From Tipula vernalis (lineage: Eukaryota > Arthropoda > Insecta > Diptera > Tipulidae): a stretch of 64,000 bases of DNA. The stretch covers positions 253,327,461 to 253,391,460 of the forward strand of contig OY282559.1 in the NCBI GenBank assembly GCA_958295665.1. The letters are read 5' to 3'. Below are positions 43,498-55,203 of this stretch, piece by piece (within the stretch, counting starts at the first letter, position 1; each line of letters begins with the position of its first letter). The notes beneath the pieces are model-generated. The model was not told where the DNA came from, did no database searches, and saw nothing but the letters and a program-made list of their open reading frames with translations. A program made the translations under genes and the position numbers.

Positions 43498-45334
43498 CAG
43501 GGTGTCCGGGTTTGGGATGCTGATCCGTCATGGGGTGATTCCTTGGTTGGGGGGATCCATTTTTGATATCCTTTGAGATACAGGGAGTTTAAAAAATTTG
43601 GTTCAGAAAAAAAGTACACCCAAATATTAAACTGTAACTTCCAAAATATTTATCGGAGAGCAACCAACTTAGTCTTATTTGGTTGGTAATCGTATAGGCT
43701 ATTATTAAGGTTTAAGTGGTTATCTTGTATCTGCATCCGTTTGAGAACTATGGTGATTTAAAGTAAAAAAAAAATATTTGTTTTTTATAAAATCGAGTTT
43801 TTCTCAAAAAAAACCGGTATAATTTTTTCTTTTGTTTATTTAATTTTAATTTGTCATTATCTCCTCTACTATCCCCCAATACATTACTTGTACCCACGTG
43901 CCATAGTTTTCTTCGTATTCCGTTTATTCTCAATCTAATTAAGAGATGTTATATAGTGTTAATATTTTACCAATTTTATTTTGATCTGTAAAACAGTAGG
44001 CGATGATTATCAACTCATTTGTTTAAATGTTGAAAAAAACAAAAACTAAATATTTTCAGATTCAGTCATTAGTTTCGAGATATTATCTAGTGTTGTATCA
44101 GTGTTGTGAATCAAAATTTTAATTAATTTAATAAAATTAATATTATAATGGCACAGTTCTCAGGTGAGGAGTACATTGATATCCATTTTGTTTACGGATT
44201 TTGCGATGGTAATGCAGCACGAGCTCGCAATGAATATCAACTCAGATTTCCAACACGTCGCATTCCTGACGCAAGAGTATTTATAAATATTCATAGGAGA
44301 CTGCCAAATATCGTAACAAGATCGAATACCCGGGCGGAGCCCCATTCAGTCTCACCAAACCATTTGGATGTCGACGAAAGTATAATCCGTAATGTAACAG
44401 CAAATCCTTCTATTAGCATAAGGAGGCTCGCTTTACAATTAAACGTCTCTCGCTATCGAATTCATCAAGTATTGCACAAGGAGAATCTTCATCCATACCA
44501 TACAACACCCGTTGAACAACTATTACCGATGGACCGCAGTACAAGATTGGAGTTTTGTAATTTGTTGATGGAAAGGAATTTGGACAGTGCAAGTTTTGTG
44601 AAACGTATCCTATGGACGGATGAATCTCAATTCACAAGAGATGGCATAACAAACTTTCACAATCTATACACGTGGGCTGCTGAAAATCCTCATTCGAAAA
44701 AACAAATATCATTTCAGCACCGATTCAGTGTAAAGGTATGGGCTGGTGTAATTGGCGATAAATTAATTGGACCATTCATATTACCACCTAGATTAAATGG
44801 TGAACGTTATTTACAATTTTTACAAAACGATTTGCCACTCCTTTTTGATGATGTTCCCATTTTAAGTAGATTCTCGCATACATACCAACATGATGGTGCA
44901 CCTTGTCACTACCATAATAATGTTAGGAATTTTTTTAACGAAAATTATCCAAATAATTGGATTGGAAGAAATGGTCCAATTCATTGGCCTGCAAAAAATT
45001 ATACCGGTTTTTTTGAGAAAAACTCGATTTTATAAAAAACAAATATTTTTTTTTTACTTTAAATCACCATAGCTCTCAAACGGATGCAGATACAAGATAA
45101 CCACTTAAACCTTAACAATAGCCTATACGATTACCAACCAAATAAGACTAAGTTGGTTGCTCTCCGATAAATATTTTGGAAGTTACAGTTTAATATTTGG
45201 GTGTACTTTTTTTCTGTACCAAATTTTTTAAACACCCTGTATCTCAAAGGATATCAAAAATGGACCCCCCCCCCCACAAATACGATTTGTTTCTCAGAAT
45301 GAACCAAGGAATCACCCCAAACCCGGACACCCTG
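43498..45334 (+). mobile_element. Tc1/mariner-type element with ~330-bp inverted repeats
   Basis: Both ends read CAGGGTGTCCGGGTTTGGG inward and abut TA (43496-43497 and 45335-45336). The left arm (about 43498-43828) and right arm (about 44993-45334) are near-complete reverse complements. Between them is one transposase open frame (44148). The right arm contains a 13-base C run near 45266. The arms are far longer than usual for this superfamily, and the right one overlaps the end of the coding region. Confidence 0.9.
44148..45035 (+). CDS. Tc1/mariner-like transposase, C-terminus lost
   Basis: 295 open codons. The N-terminus MAQFSGEEYIDIHFVYGFCD with ARNEYQLRFPTRRIPD is the helix-turn-helix DNA-binding part. 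The DDE fold begins at VKRILWTDESQF (first Asp, about residue 159) and reaches YQHDGAPCHYH (second Asp, about residue 248). The third acidic residue, normally in a WPARSPDLTPLDFF-type motif, is missing: after HWPA the frame runs into the right inverted repeat (KNYTGFFEKNSIL, stop). This is the only long uninterrupted transposase frame in the window, but without the third acid it cannot catalyse transposition. It transposes DNA by cut-and-paste when intact. Confidence 0.85.
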   Translation: MAQFSGEEYIDIHFVYGFCDGNAARARNEYQLRFPTRRIPDARVFINIHRRLPNIVTRSNTRAEPHSVSPNHLDVDESIIRNVTANPSISIRRLALQLNVSRYRIHQVLHKENLHPYHTTPVEQLLPMDRSTRLEFCNLLMERNLDSASFVKRILWTDESQFTRDGITNFHNLYTWAAENPHSKKQISFQHRFSVKVWAGVIGDKLIGPFILPPRLNGERYLQFLQNDLPLLFDDVPILSRFSHTYQHDGAPCHYHNNVRNFFNENYPNNWIGRNGPIHWPAKNYTGFFEKNSIL

Positions 45335-45786
45335 TAATTATGAAATTTGTAAATCTTATAATAAAATTTGTGGAAAAATAAAAAATAAAAAATTTTACAT
45401 AGATTAATGGGGAGAGTTTATTAATAAAGTAGTTTAAGTTATAATTAATAAAAAAAAATAATAATAATAATGAAAGGATACAAAATCCCGTAATCACGAG
45501 AAGATCCCGAATAAAATTGAATTCCGCGCAGAATACCTTATCTATAAAAAAAATATAGAAACTAAAAATTCCGAAGAAAAAAAATCCAGAAAACAAAATT
45601 ATCAAAGTGTGGACTGATCAAATATTTTTTCTGGATAGCTTATCTGGTAATTTCTAGATTTTTATTTCGGGATTTTTTTTTTCTAGATTTCAACTTTTCA
45701 ATTATTCCGCATTTTAAAATTTCTGGATTTTGTTTCATACAAATGTAGTGATCCAACTAGGTATTGATTTAACCCTATTTGCATAG

Positions 45787-45990
45787 GGTTTTGGGATTTT
45801 CTACCCTACGGATTTTGTGTCCTCGGGTATTTAGTCTCCTCGGGATTTTGTATTTTCGGGATTTTGTATCCTTGGGATTTTGTACCCTCGGGGTTATGTA
45901 TCCTCGGGATTTTGACTCTCGGGATTTTTTTAAACCTTCGGGATTTTGTATCCTCGGGATTTTGATTCTCGGGATTTTGTCTCTTTCCCG
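45787..45990. repeat. minisatellite, TCGGGATTTTGTATCC units
   Basis: About 12 imperfect copies of a 16-18-bp unit CTCGGGATTTTGTATC. The open frames on both strands here (75 and 81 codons) are repeat translations. Related but looser motifs (TCGGGATTTT, CTGGATTTTG) begin near 45660. Confidence 0.85.
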
Positions 45991-46109
45991 TAATTTATAC
46001 AATAATGATGCGATTCAATATTGAGAATTATTGTTGTTGACCATATATAACAAATCATAAAACTAATTTTGTTGCTAATATGATTTATATACTAGACCTT
46101 ATCAAAAAT

Positions 46110-46440
46110 TAAACCTAAATTCCCCACTAAAATATCGGGCAGGTTGCAGATGTCAAACTTAGAATTTGTTTAACTATTGCTTCCATTTTAGTGGCATTCA
46201 AACTCAAAATGTTTTCTTGAGACCATTCAACAATTGATTTTATGTCTAGTTTAATGTTATCACGGTAGTTGTTATATGAAATGGTTTATAAATTGGAAGA
46301 TCATCAGCAAATATCTGATATTTGGAATGATTAATGGCATTAGGTAAATCGTAGATATACATTAAAAATAATATAGGTCCAAGAACCGACCCTTATGGAA
46401 CACTAGCTTTAACTGTGAAGCGTTACTAATGAAAGCCTCT
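46110..46440 (-). pseudogene. non-LTR reverse transcriptase fragment
   Basis: The minus strand reads GSVLGPILFLMYIYDLPNAI (about 46400-46345) followed by YQIFADDLPIYK (about 46315-46280), the RT active site FADD, then NILSLNATKME. This is the palm region of a Jockey/CR1-type RT. Stops lie before and after. No other part of the element is visible nearby. Confidence 0.75.
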
Positions 46441-47309
46441 GGATGTACCTTTTGCCTTAGAAAAATCGAATAGTACTAAAATGTTATACGAACCCCTCAT
46501 CATATGCAGATGGAAAGCTACAGAATTTAGATTTTTTATTTTTTACGTAGTACTTCCACTTCTAAAAAAATTTGTTGATTCGAATATTCACTTTTTCCTT
46601 TTAGTTGTTAGTCATCGCCTTTTATCCGACAGAACTAGTTAAAATACAAATAATGCCCAAATACTTTTAAATGAATTTGTAGCCTTATATCGCAAAATTT
46701 ATGGATTGTCAATGAATATATGCTACATAAATTTGTATGATCCATTAGGTTCGATCTCAGGGTATTTATATATGAAAATTTTTTGCAAGAAATAAAAAAA
46801 ACAATAAAAACCTTAACATATTTTGAAGCAATTATTCTATTACTCGGAGAAGAAATACCATTTTTTATGGAAAAGATCGATACAATAAGTGGTTCTATAC
46901 CCACGCCTACCGAAAATTATTCCGCTCGTTATATCTTTTAAATTTTTTATTTATGATAAAGGCATTACAACTTAGAAAATGTCCGACCGAATTTTTAAGC
47001 CGGCATTTCTATTTTTATAACAAAATTATTATTTCTGTGATGTCAAAATTATTAAAATATGGTTCGAATTTATAAGCCATCAAAATACTAAAAAAAACTG
47101 TTAAAATTCCAAAATTTTCATTAAAGAAAATGCAATTTTATTTTTTGTCGGCCAATACGTTGAAAATTAGCCGACACATGATCAAAATATATTTTAACTA
47201 ATCCTCAACTGGTATTTGAGTCATATACGGGGGAAATACTCATTTTGTTGCCAAAAATTATATTTCCAGCCACATTCTGTTTTTAATGTCTATTGGAACT
47301 GAATATTAT

Positions 47310-47844
47310 CCTTCGAGCGGGCGCGCAGCCGTAAAATTTTCGGCGAACTTATTAATTTTCTAATGAATTTTCTAATGTGCAGGCATTTTTGAAAATAAAT
47401 TTGGAATGCCTAAAGAGAGAGTTCGAGAAGAACAACAAGCTCCAATACGCGATACATGTTGTTCGTGCGCACGCGGGACAGAAAAAAAACCTCAGCATCA
47501 ATGAAATGCAACAATTGTCAGACATTTACATGTAAGCTTCACTCTTCAACAAAAATTATGTGTGTTGATTGTGCGAATATAAATGAGACCAATTCTGACT
47601 AAAAAATTGTTTTTTCTTGTGTTTTTGTTTATTTATGTTTGTTTATTAATAGTTTTGTAAATAAAATATTTTTTAAGCTTAAATACTATTTTTCTTTAAT
47701 TATTAATAATTACCAAACTCTATGTTATCATAGAGATAACTTTACTCTATGTTAAAATAGTGAATATTTGTTGTAAACTGTATGACGTAAAATTTACGGC
47801 GCGCGCTCGCTCGTGTTAAAATAAAATGCGCGCCCGCTCGAAGG
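47310..47844 (+). mobile_element. internally deleted piggyBac element
   Basis: Perfect 18-bp inverted ends CCTTCGAGCGGGCGCGCA (47310-47327 and 47827-47844). TTAA follows the right end and TTAT precedes the left end (the expected TTAA with one change). Subterminal inverted blocks (GCCGTAAAATTTT / AAATTTACGGC) are also present. 535 bp long and retains only the C-terminal cysteine-rich domain of the transposase (47403-47602). Confidence 0.85.
47403..47602 (+). pseudogene. piggyBac cysteine-rich C-terminal domain
   Basis: Two frames with a one-base shift near 47500. The first carries DTCCSCARG. The second reads MKCNNCQTFTCKLHSS and MCVDCANI to a TAA at 47600. The Cys-x2-Cys / Cys-x2-Cys / Cys...His / Cys-x2-Cys series is that of the zinc-binding domain at the end of piggyBac transposases, which contacts the element ends. 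The catalytic domain is absent. Confidence 0.75.
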
Positions 47845-47988
47845 TTAAAATAATTTTGACTTTGTTTATATTTTCGTTGATAGGGATATTTTGACATAAC
47901 TTATTTTTATTGTTGACGAAAATCAGCAACATCACATGTGTTGATTTTACCTTATTACATCAAATTTAAAAGGGAAAAACTAATAAAT

Positions 47989-48238
47989 ACATACAGCTGT
48001 GTGCTATAATAGGTAACTTAAAAAAAATGTTTAATTAATTTTTATTAAGCTTTATTTTTAATCAACTAATTCTTGGCATATTTTTCAACTGCGATGCTCT
48101 CAGTTGAAAAATGCCAAAAAATAGTCGATTCTATGGGGTGGCGATATAATGTGGTGATTAAAAATAAAGCGTAAAAAAAACTGGCAATTTAAATATTTTT
48201 TTAAGTTATCTATTATATTACACACCGCTGTATGTGTA
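47989..48238. mobile_element. near-complete palindrome (foldback MITE), ~250 bp
   Basis: ACATACAGCTGTGTGCTATAATAG at the left pairs with the reverse complement of the right end (ACATACAGCGGTGTGTAATATAATAG). Pairing continues through AACTTAAAAAAA and AAGCTTTATTTTTAATCA to a central hairpin TGGCATATTTTTCAACTG / CAGTTGAAAAATGCCA (48075-48116). The whole element can fold into one long stem. Confidence 0.75.
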
Positions 48239-48476
48239 CCAAAATAATCATAAAATAAACGAACAAATTAAAATCAATTTAATTTATCAATAATTGATAA
48301 GTAAAACATATGTATCATATATGACACAAAAAAATGTTGAAGTCCTCTTTCAAATATATATGACACATATTTGAAAAAGACTTGCTCTGTTTTATAGTAT
48401 ACTTAAGTAAATTTATTTAAATATTTTTAGGTTGATAAAATTTATTAAGTGGAAAGTTAGTTTGTATTTGGCATAA

Positions 48477-49580
48477 ATGCCTAGACCAAAATATGTATCT
48501 CTTAAACAGATAGAGAATATATTTGAAGAATGGCCTGACAATAGCGACGACGACTTAAATAACGCGGAAGATAAAGAGTTACTCAATAATGAATGGGACG
48601 CGGACAACGATGAAAACAAACGATTACCAGTTGTGGATTTAGAAATTGAAAATATCCCAATAATGTTGGCCAGCGACATAAATTATTTAGAAGGCACCTA
48701 CATATTTGAAAACATGGAAACAGATTGGGAGGAACCAGCTGAACAGGGACAACAAGGTTGACGAAAGCGAAATAAAAAAGTTAAGGGAAAAACGTCCCAT
48801 TCGTTCCAAATTCGGAAACGTCCACATTTAAAGCAAATATGGAAATAGCGCAGGAAATAGTTAATTGCGAAACTCCTTTATCATTCTTTAATGTCTTGTT
48901 TAGAGCAATCAAATTTATATTTTACACAGTAAATATTTCAAATCCTTTTGTTTTATCAAAATCAGAATTGGAAAAAAAAATCCTGTGAATTTGTTTGATT
49001 TCATCTATACATCATCTTCCCAATACAGAGATATATTGGAATGAATGCCCTTGTGGGAAATAAAAAAGTTCAGGAAGCAATGAAATCTGTAAAATCATTG
49101 AAATCATTAAAATCTATTTTAAAAAAATCAAAAGCACCCTGCATTTCGTCGACAACCACCTGGCACTGCCTATAGACAAAATTACTCTCAAATACCTATA
49201 TAAGAACATCTCTCTGCAGACGAACAGATCTGTGCGACTAAAATTCAAAGATTCATAAACAAATATCTTCCATCTAAGCCGCATAAATGGGGTTTTAAAA
49301 TCATTGCGTTAATAGGAGGATCTTCAGGTAAACTTTCTTATTTTTGATACATACTTAATATGGTTTTAGGAGTTTTTTTGTATGATAGGTTACAAGAGAA
49401 TAACTACAGGATAACAAACGAAGAAAATCTTGGAGCTTCTGCAAATATAGTAGTCCGATTATGCAGACCTATCCGAAGAAATATGGCTTACAAAATTTTT
49501 TGTAATAAATATTTCACCACAATTCCGCTAGTACTATTCCTTCAACATCAGGGAATTCTTTGTATTGAAACAATTAGCTA
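48477..49580 (+). pseudogene. piggyBac-type transposase, fragmented
   Basis: Starts with an acidic N-terminus at 48477 (MPRPKYVSLKQIENIFEEWP then SDDDLNNAEDKE), as in piggyBac proteins, and is open for 94 codons. After several breaks, 49360-49581 carries the conserved GASANIVVRLCRPIRRN and KIFCNKYFTTIPLVLFLQHQ, matching the piggyBac core block with the second catalytic Asp region (D.FFTS.PL), where the Asp position appears as Asn-Lys. No ends were identified. The sequence is unlike the CRD in the element at 47.4 kb, so I treat them as separate. Confidence 0.65.
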
Positions 49581-50098
49581 ACCAGAGGCAACAATTAGAA
49601 GCAACAGGTTTCCAAATTCGAAGCGAACTAGGTTTAACGGTCAGAGTTTTATCAAATATTCAAAGCTTATGCATCAATAATTCTCCAAACTGAACTGACT
49701 TACTAAAGACTGAATTAGAAACATCCACTTTTATTTCGTGACCAACATGTGATTCTATTTTAACAATTAATTAATTATTAATTTGAAGTACATATATAAT
49801 TTCTTTATTAATGTATAATTTAAAAGCAAGATTTTGGAAAAACAAAGATTTCGGGGTCCTCCCGTTTTTTTTTGACGTAATGGATTTTGTATCATACATG
49901 TTGTATATGTATGTGAACGCACCCACCTGAACGTAACTGAACGAAATATGGTAACACTAAAGGTGAATAAGCAATAGACGTTAGAGTTATGTTAGCTTTA
50001 GTTTTAGATCATAAAGAGAACACAAATTTATAAGAATTGAAATAAAGAAAACTAATAATAATAAAGTACATTATATTTATAATAAATACATAACAATA

Positions 50099-50777
50099 CA
50101 TTCTGTCAAAAAAATACCGCGAATTGTTAAATAAAACACAAATTTTAAGTTCAATCATAAAAATTGATTTTGTCGCAATCAAAGTATTTCCCATTAGAGG
50201 ATATACACATATACCAGCGTTTTTCCAATCATTGAAACAATTTTTAAAGGCACTTTCCTGGAGGGCCTTCAGTTCGCGCGTTGAATTTTGTTTTATGGCT
50301 TCAATGGAGTCAAAACGGGTCCCACAGAGTAGCAGTTTATGTCTGGGAAAGAGGAAAAAGTCATCTGAGGCTAAATCAAGCGAATGTGGTGGTTAATCAA
50401 TGGTATTTATTGAGTTGTTGGCCTTATATTCGTTCACAAACGTCGCTCGGTCTGATGGCGCATTATCGTCATATAAAATCCACGAGTTTTTTTTCCCATA
50501 ATTCCGGTCACCTTTTTCGCATCAGCACAAGAAATTTCGTTTGCAACCCAAAAATTAAGGCAAACTCTTTGTTCAATAATTTCATTCATCGTAAAAATCG
50601 CCATGCACTAGTGATGTCGACTGACTTAACCAACTGCTGTAAACATGCTGGTTGACAGATCGCGTTCAAAGTTGGGATCATAATGAAAGACAGTACTACC
50701 AATCTAGGAACAAATTTTGAATCCCTTTAGCGCGGACATTTTAAATTAACCTTTCCCGGTACTTTTTTCACAGAATG
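50099..50777 (-). mobile_element. mariner element, internally deleted, second copy
   Basis: Same family as 1003-1902, without its nested insertions. Ends CATTCTGTCAAAAAAATACC and (reverse complement of right) CATTCTGTGAAAAAAGTACC, flanked by TA. The minus strand encodes pieces of the transposase C-terminal half: DNAPSDRATFVNEYKANN (50.47 kb), SIEAIKQN, FDDWKN and the final tail. The N-terminal half is gone. Confidence 0.85.
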
Positions 50778-51200
50778 TATATATGACACATATGTATGTA
50801 CACTAAAATGCATTTTTCGAAAAACTAAGCAATTTCACAGGAAAATCCTAGAACTAACATTTTATAATACACCAAATTCTATGAAAAGATAAATTTTGAT
50901 AGCTAGCTGTGAGAATGGCCCGTTAAAGGGTTACAGAAAATTTTGTCATTTTAAATTTTACTTTAATGTTTTGATTGGCTTTTACAAACTCGCATTACTT
51001 TTAGGCAGATTATTCGTAAAACAAAGACAGACTAATACACCTTGACCAGATAAGAAAAGCATGGTATGGCTAAGATCTCTTGGTGCGCGTAAAATTTCCT
51101 TCAGAACACATACATACACGTATAAAACAAAACAATAAAAGTTACTTACAAAATTGTATTTTGCGTATGGATAGTGAAATAGTTATTTGTGTATCAAGAG

Positions 51201-51291
51201 CGCAAAGTGCCAGTTTGTCACGCGAGAAAGGAAATTGCTGGCCGACGGGACGGAGGCCAGCAACCTTTCGAGCGTGACAAACGACTTTGCG
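51201..51291. repeat. long hairpin, GC-rich
   Basis: CGCAAAGTGCCAGTTTGTCACGCGAGAAAGG...TTGCTGGCC (51201-51243) pairs with GGCCAGCAACCTTTCGAGCGTGACAAAC...CTTTGCG (51255-51291) around an 11-base loop, with a few bulges. Confidence 0.8.
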
Positions 51292-51520
51292 GACGTGTTT
51301 CACACTTTATTTTTCCTACAATCATTTTAAAAAATATAATAAAAAGATAATTTTGTAGTAAAATTTACTATACTGACAATACGATTTTATTTTAGGACCG
51401 ACATTTTGTTCAATCGAGTAGTCAAAGATTTTTTTTATTTTTCATAAAGAAAAACAAAAATTTGGTTTGATGTTTTATACAAACATTAGTCTTTCTTTAA
51501 ACATGCGTGCGGTTTCAAGT

Positions 51521-51555
51521 TTTGTCACACGTTTCTAAGAGAAACGTGTGACAAA
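51521..51555. repeat. perfect 16-bp hairpin
   Basis: TTTGTCACACGTTTCT (51521-51536), loop AAG, AGAAACGTGTGACAAA (51540-51555). It shares the TTTGTCAC-CG core with the hairpin at 51201. CCTACAATC (51317) and GATTGTAGG (51634) lie inverted around it, suggesting one small foldback element. Confidence 0.8.
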
Positions 51556-51699
51556 GTAATTTGTTTATTAACTGTCAAAAAAACAGACACTTTGGGCTTT
51601 GAAAACAGAGAAAAAAAGCCTGCTTTTCACGGCGATTGTAGGAAAAATAGATTTTACAACAGATTTAGACTAGAGAAAGAATTCTAAAGAATATTTACG

Positions 51700-54360
51700 T
51701 AAAGTCGCACTCAACCAACGAAAATGTTGTACATGCAAGTCCAATTATTACATAATATGAAAGTTTTGTTTATACTTCTTTATTGTAGTATTGGTGCCTA
51801 ATCGTGCCTAAGCAGCCAATGGAAAAACAGAACATTTTATATATTGACAAAAATAAATATCTATGAAGAAAATATTTCTGAAAACATTTCTGTTGTATTT
51901 TATACTAATCCATATGTATGTAGGTTATACTATTATACTGCTATCTGATCTGTTTATACATCTTTACTATCAAGTATGGAACTAAACTCGATGTGAACTT
52001 TACAGACTTCCGCGTTGACAGCTCCGGCACATACACATCAATGACTGGTACTCATGAGCCCTTGTGGGTCAAATTTTGTACGTAAAACTTTTTAAAGAAA
52101 TTATAAAATTTAAGAAAAGTCAATAAATTTAAGAAAAATCAATAAACCACAGTTTTAATAAAGTATATAAACGGCATTGTTGAGATGCAGTAATGGCTTT
52201 TCCTCATTTTTAATCATTGTCATTGTCGAGACAACTATTTTATTAAAAAATTGAAAATGTTGGTTCAAAAATTCGATCGGGGGTTTTTTGCCTATGACAA
52301 TGCTTTAATTTATATTAAATTAAATATCAATTATTTAACAACTGAATAGAATTTATCAATGTTAACATTATTATACAAATATAAATTTTAACAATAACTT
52401 TATGTTTTTTTTAGATTCATGAATAATAAACATAAACAAAAATAAAAAGAAAGTAGATTTTGTCAGTACACAAAAAATAAAAAACATTAAACTGATAAAA
52501 GTCTATAAAAACCCACAGCCTGCTATGACAAGTGGTTAGTACACAAATTTCGTAAACGTTTAGGTCACTCAAATGACGATTGTAAAAGTAGGATTATCTA
52601 TCGTCACAACAAATTATGTAAGAAAGTTGTTAAAATAACGTTAGCTAAGAAATCGTGCATTTACTAAAAATCTAAAATTAAAATTTCACAAATTTTAATA
52701 CAAATTTTCAATTTAAGGGTTATAATTTTTATTTTAAGTTTTATTTATCATTAATTAAAAACATCCGTTTTCACTATTTAAACCAATTTCTTACTCATGT
52801 AATTTGGTGAAAAAGGAAAATTCGTTCTCGTCGCTCGATCTTTAAGGTTTGATGTAGCAATAAGTTCAATACAAAGAAACGCGTTGATTATAATAATCAT
52901 AATGATATAATTCTAAAATTATTTTAGCGAAAATCTTCTGGAATTTGGTTGATTATAACAAAATGTTACTTGTACATAGATAAATAACAACAGTTGATCA
53001 CAGTGTGAACGCGTAACTGTTGTAGTGTTGCGTAGCAATGTTTAAAGGTGTACCATTTATGATACATGTATTATTTTGACAGTTAATTTGTTTATGCATT
53101 TACATATATTATACACATTTATAGAATTTGATACTGGTGGTGGGTTTTTTGTATTTAGATCAAAACCTCCGGGAATTCTCTCTTTAGATAGCCTGCTTGT
53201 TTTGTTAGCACGCAGACAAACATTTAAAATCAACTGTTAAGGGTATTGATCATTACCCAAAACCATATAAAAAATTGATGTCACGCACTATTTAACGCAA
53301 TGTACGTATTCTCACTAATCCAATAAGCGGTTGATATATTTTTATGACAATAGTATACAAATGATTGGGCTTTTTACAGGGAAAACTATCGAAGGGTTTG
53401 ATTTATATTTTACAATGGAAATAGTATACATATTGTATAACAACAAAAAAAGTATATAGGAGAGATATGTGAGGAGAAATCACGAAGGAAAATGAATGAG
53501 TTTGTGGTTTTTGTCCACAGAGGAACTCACTATAACACGGGTTTCTCTTGGCCCTTTTTGACAGTGAATGATTACAAGAATGTCTCAGATTCCTTTAGAG
53601 CGACACCATGTAGTTTTCTGTTTTCCTACAACAAGCTTTCTCATTGATTTGAAATATTTGTATCTATTGATAATTTGTCTCATATATCAAGATTCCCGTG
53701 TAACGTGTTGTTAATTATTCCTGATGTCTCTTTTTGGTTCTACTGTGAATTCTTAGCATTCAATGTGTTTTTGTTTGTTTTGTTTACAATTTACAACATA
53801 ATAAGAGGAAAGAGAGAAGGAAACCCAAGAATGTCCCTATTCTGAAACATTATTTAATTATTTTATTTCGCATGTTTATGTTGGATGTTCAGTAAAACCA
53901 AAATTAATGTTTTGTTCATAGGGATTTGACGTTAAAACAATTTATTTAAGTACAATATTGAATGGTGTACTGGTAAGGGAGAAAATAAACTCGGGTTAGA
54001 AAATAAAGCATAGGAATTACGAACCAGTCGTTTTGCTCTCCATCGAAGTTGGCCAATCTTCTAACTCTTTCATTCTTAGATGCATCTGGATTTGATGCTT
54101 CTTGGTCGGATTGGGGCGGCTTTTAGTATTCGGTAATGAGGGAATTTATTTGATAATTTTACGTATTGATACTTTGAGTTCAAAACCTGATACTTAGAGA
54201 GTTAAACCATTGATACAGTGGGATTTGGTGAATAGGGAGTAGGAGTTTTGGGATTGTAGCTTCAAAGGTATTTTATATTTGTTCCAGAGATTCAAATTTC
54301 ATATAATTTTCGAGTTCGGTTGGGTAGTATTTAATAATAATTGATTAATCTCGATTTTGA
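51700..54360. other. no gene recognised
   Basis: AT-rich sequence without open frames of note or repeats with clear ends. Confidence 0.5.
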
Positions 54361-54720
54361 TTGGTACAAGCCAAATGAGTATTTTTGATAAATTTTAAGA
54401 GAAAGTTTGTCTGTATTAAATCAATAATATTCTTTCGGCTTTTTATAGACAAAATATATTAAAAATAATGGCATTCACAAACATTTTCGACTTGTTAATC
54501 AGAAAAAATGTTTATGAATGCCATTATTTTTAATATATTTTGTCTATAAAAAGCCGAGAGAATCTTATTGATTTAATACAGGCAAACTTTCACTTTCTAT
54601 ATTTGTGAGGGCATAAAACACGCAGAAATGAGAGTTTTTTTGATTTGGTGAATTATATAATTCGCTAAGTCAATGCGTTCTTGCCTCATACGTAATGTAT
54701 GAAGTTGGAATTATACTTTT

Positions 54721-54797
54721 GTAGTTCGGTCGTAGCTACCTGATGAGTAGACCGAACTTTTTGTTTGTGCGAGCTTGTCAGTACGAAACCAAACTAC
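54721..54797 (+). ncRNA. hammerhead ribozyme, type III topology
   Basis: Stem III: GTAGTTCGGT (54721-54730) with ACCAAACTAC (54788-54797), 9 of 10 pairs (one C-A). C17 is 54731. Stem I GTAGCTAC (54732-54739) is a perfect palindrome. Core CTGATGA at 54740-54746. Stem II GTA (54747-54749) with TAC (54782-54784). GAAA at 54785-54788. All invariant core bases are present. The stems differ in sequence from the 17.4-kb motif but pair at the same places. Confidence 0.78.
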
Positions 54798-55203
54798 CAC
54801 AGAGAAAGCTTAAGGAAAGTTTTCATTTTTTGGAGTCGATACACTTTGTATTGACCACGGGTTATAAAGTATGGGGGGGATTTTGATATTTCTGTTTTTT
54901 TTTGGTAGATACATATATTTATAAATGATTGGCCTCTTCATTTTTTCTGATTAACAAATAGAAAATGTTTGTGAATGCCATTATTTTTAATATATTTTGT
55001 CTATAAAAAGCCGAAAGAATCTTATTGATAAATTTTAAAAATAAATAGAGCAATAAAACTTCGATAAAAAAGTTAGCTGGGGAACTATTGCGGTGACCAC
55101 GTTATCCTGCTTACATTTTTTTTAATCGAACATCTATTGCGCTTTCAAATATAAGGTTCTTCCGGTACATAACCAGATAATTATTTTTTACGAAGAGCAG
55201 GAG

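Noticed and set aside
45775..46024. Open frames of 75 and 81 codons
   Set aside because: Both are translations of the TCGGGATTTTGTATCC minisatellite.
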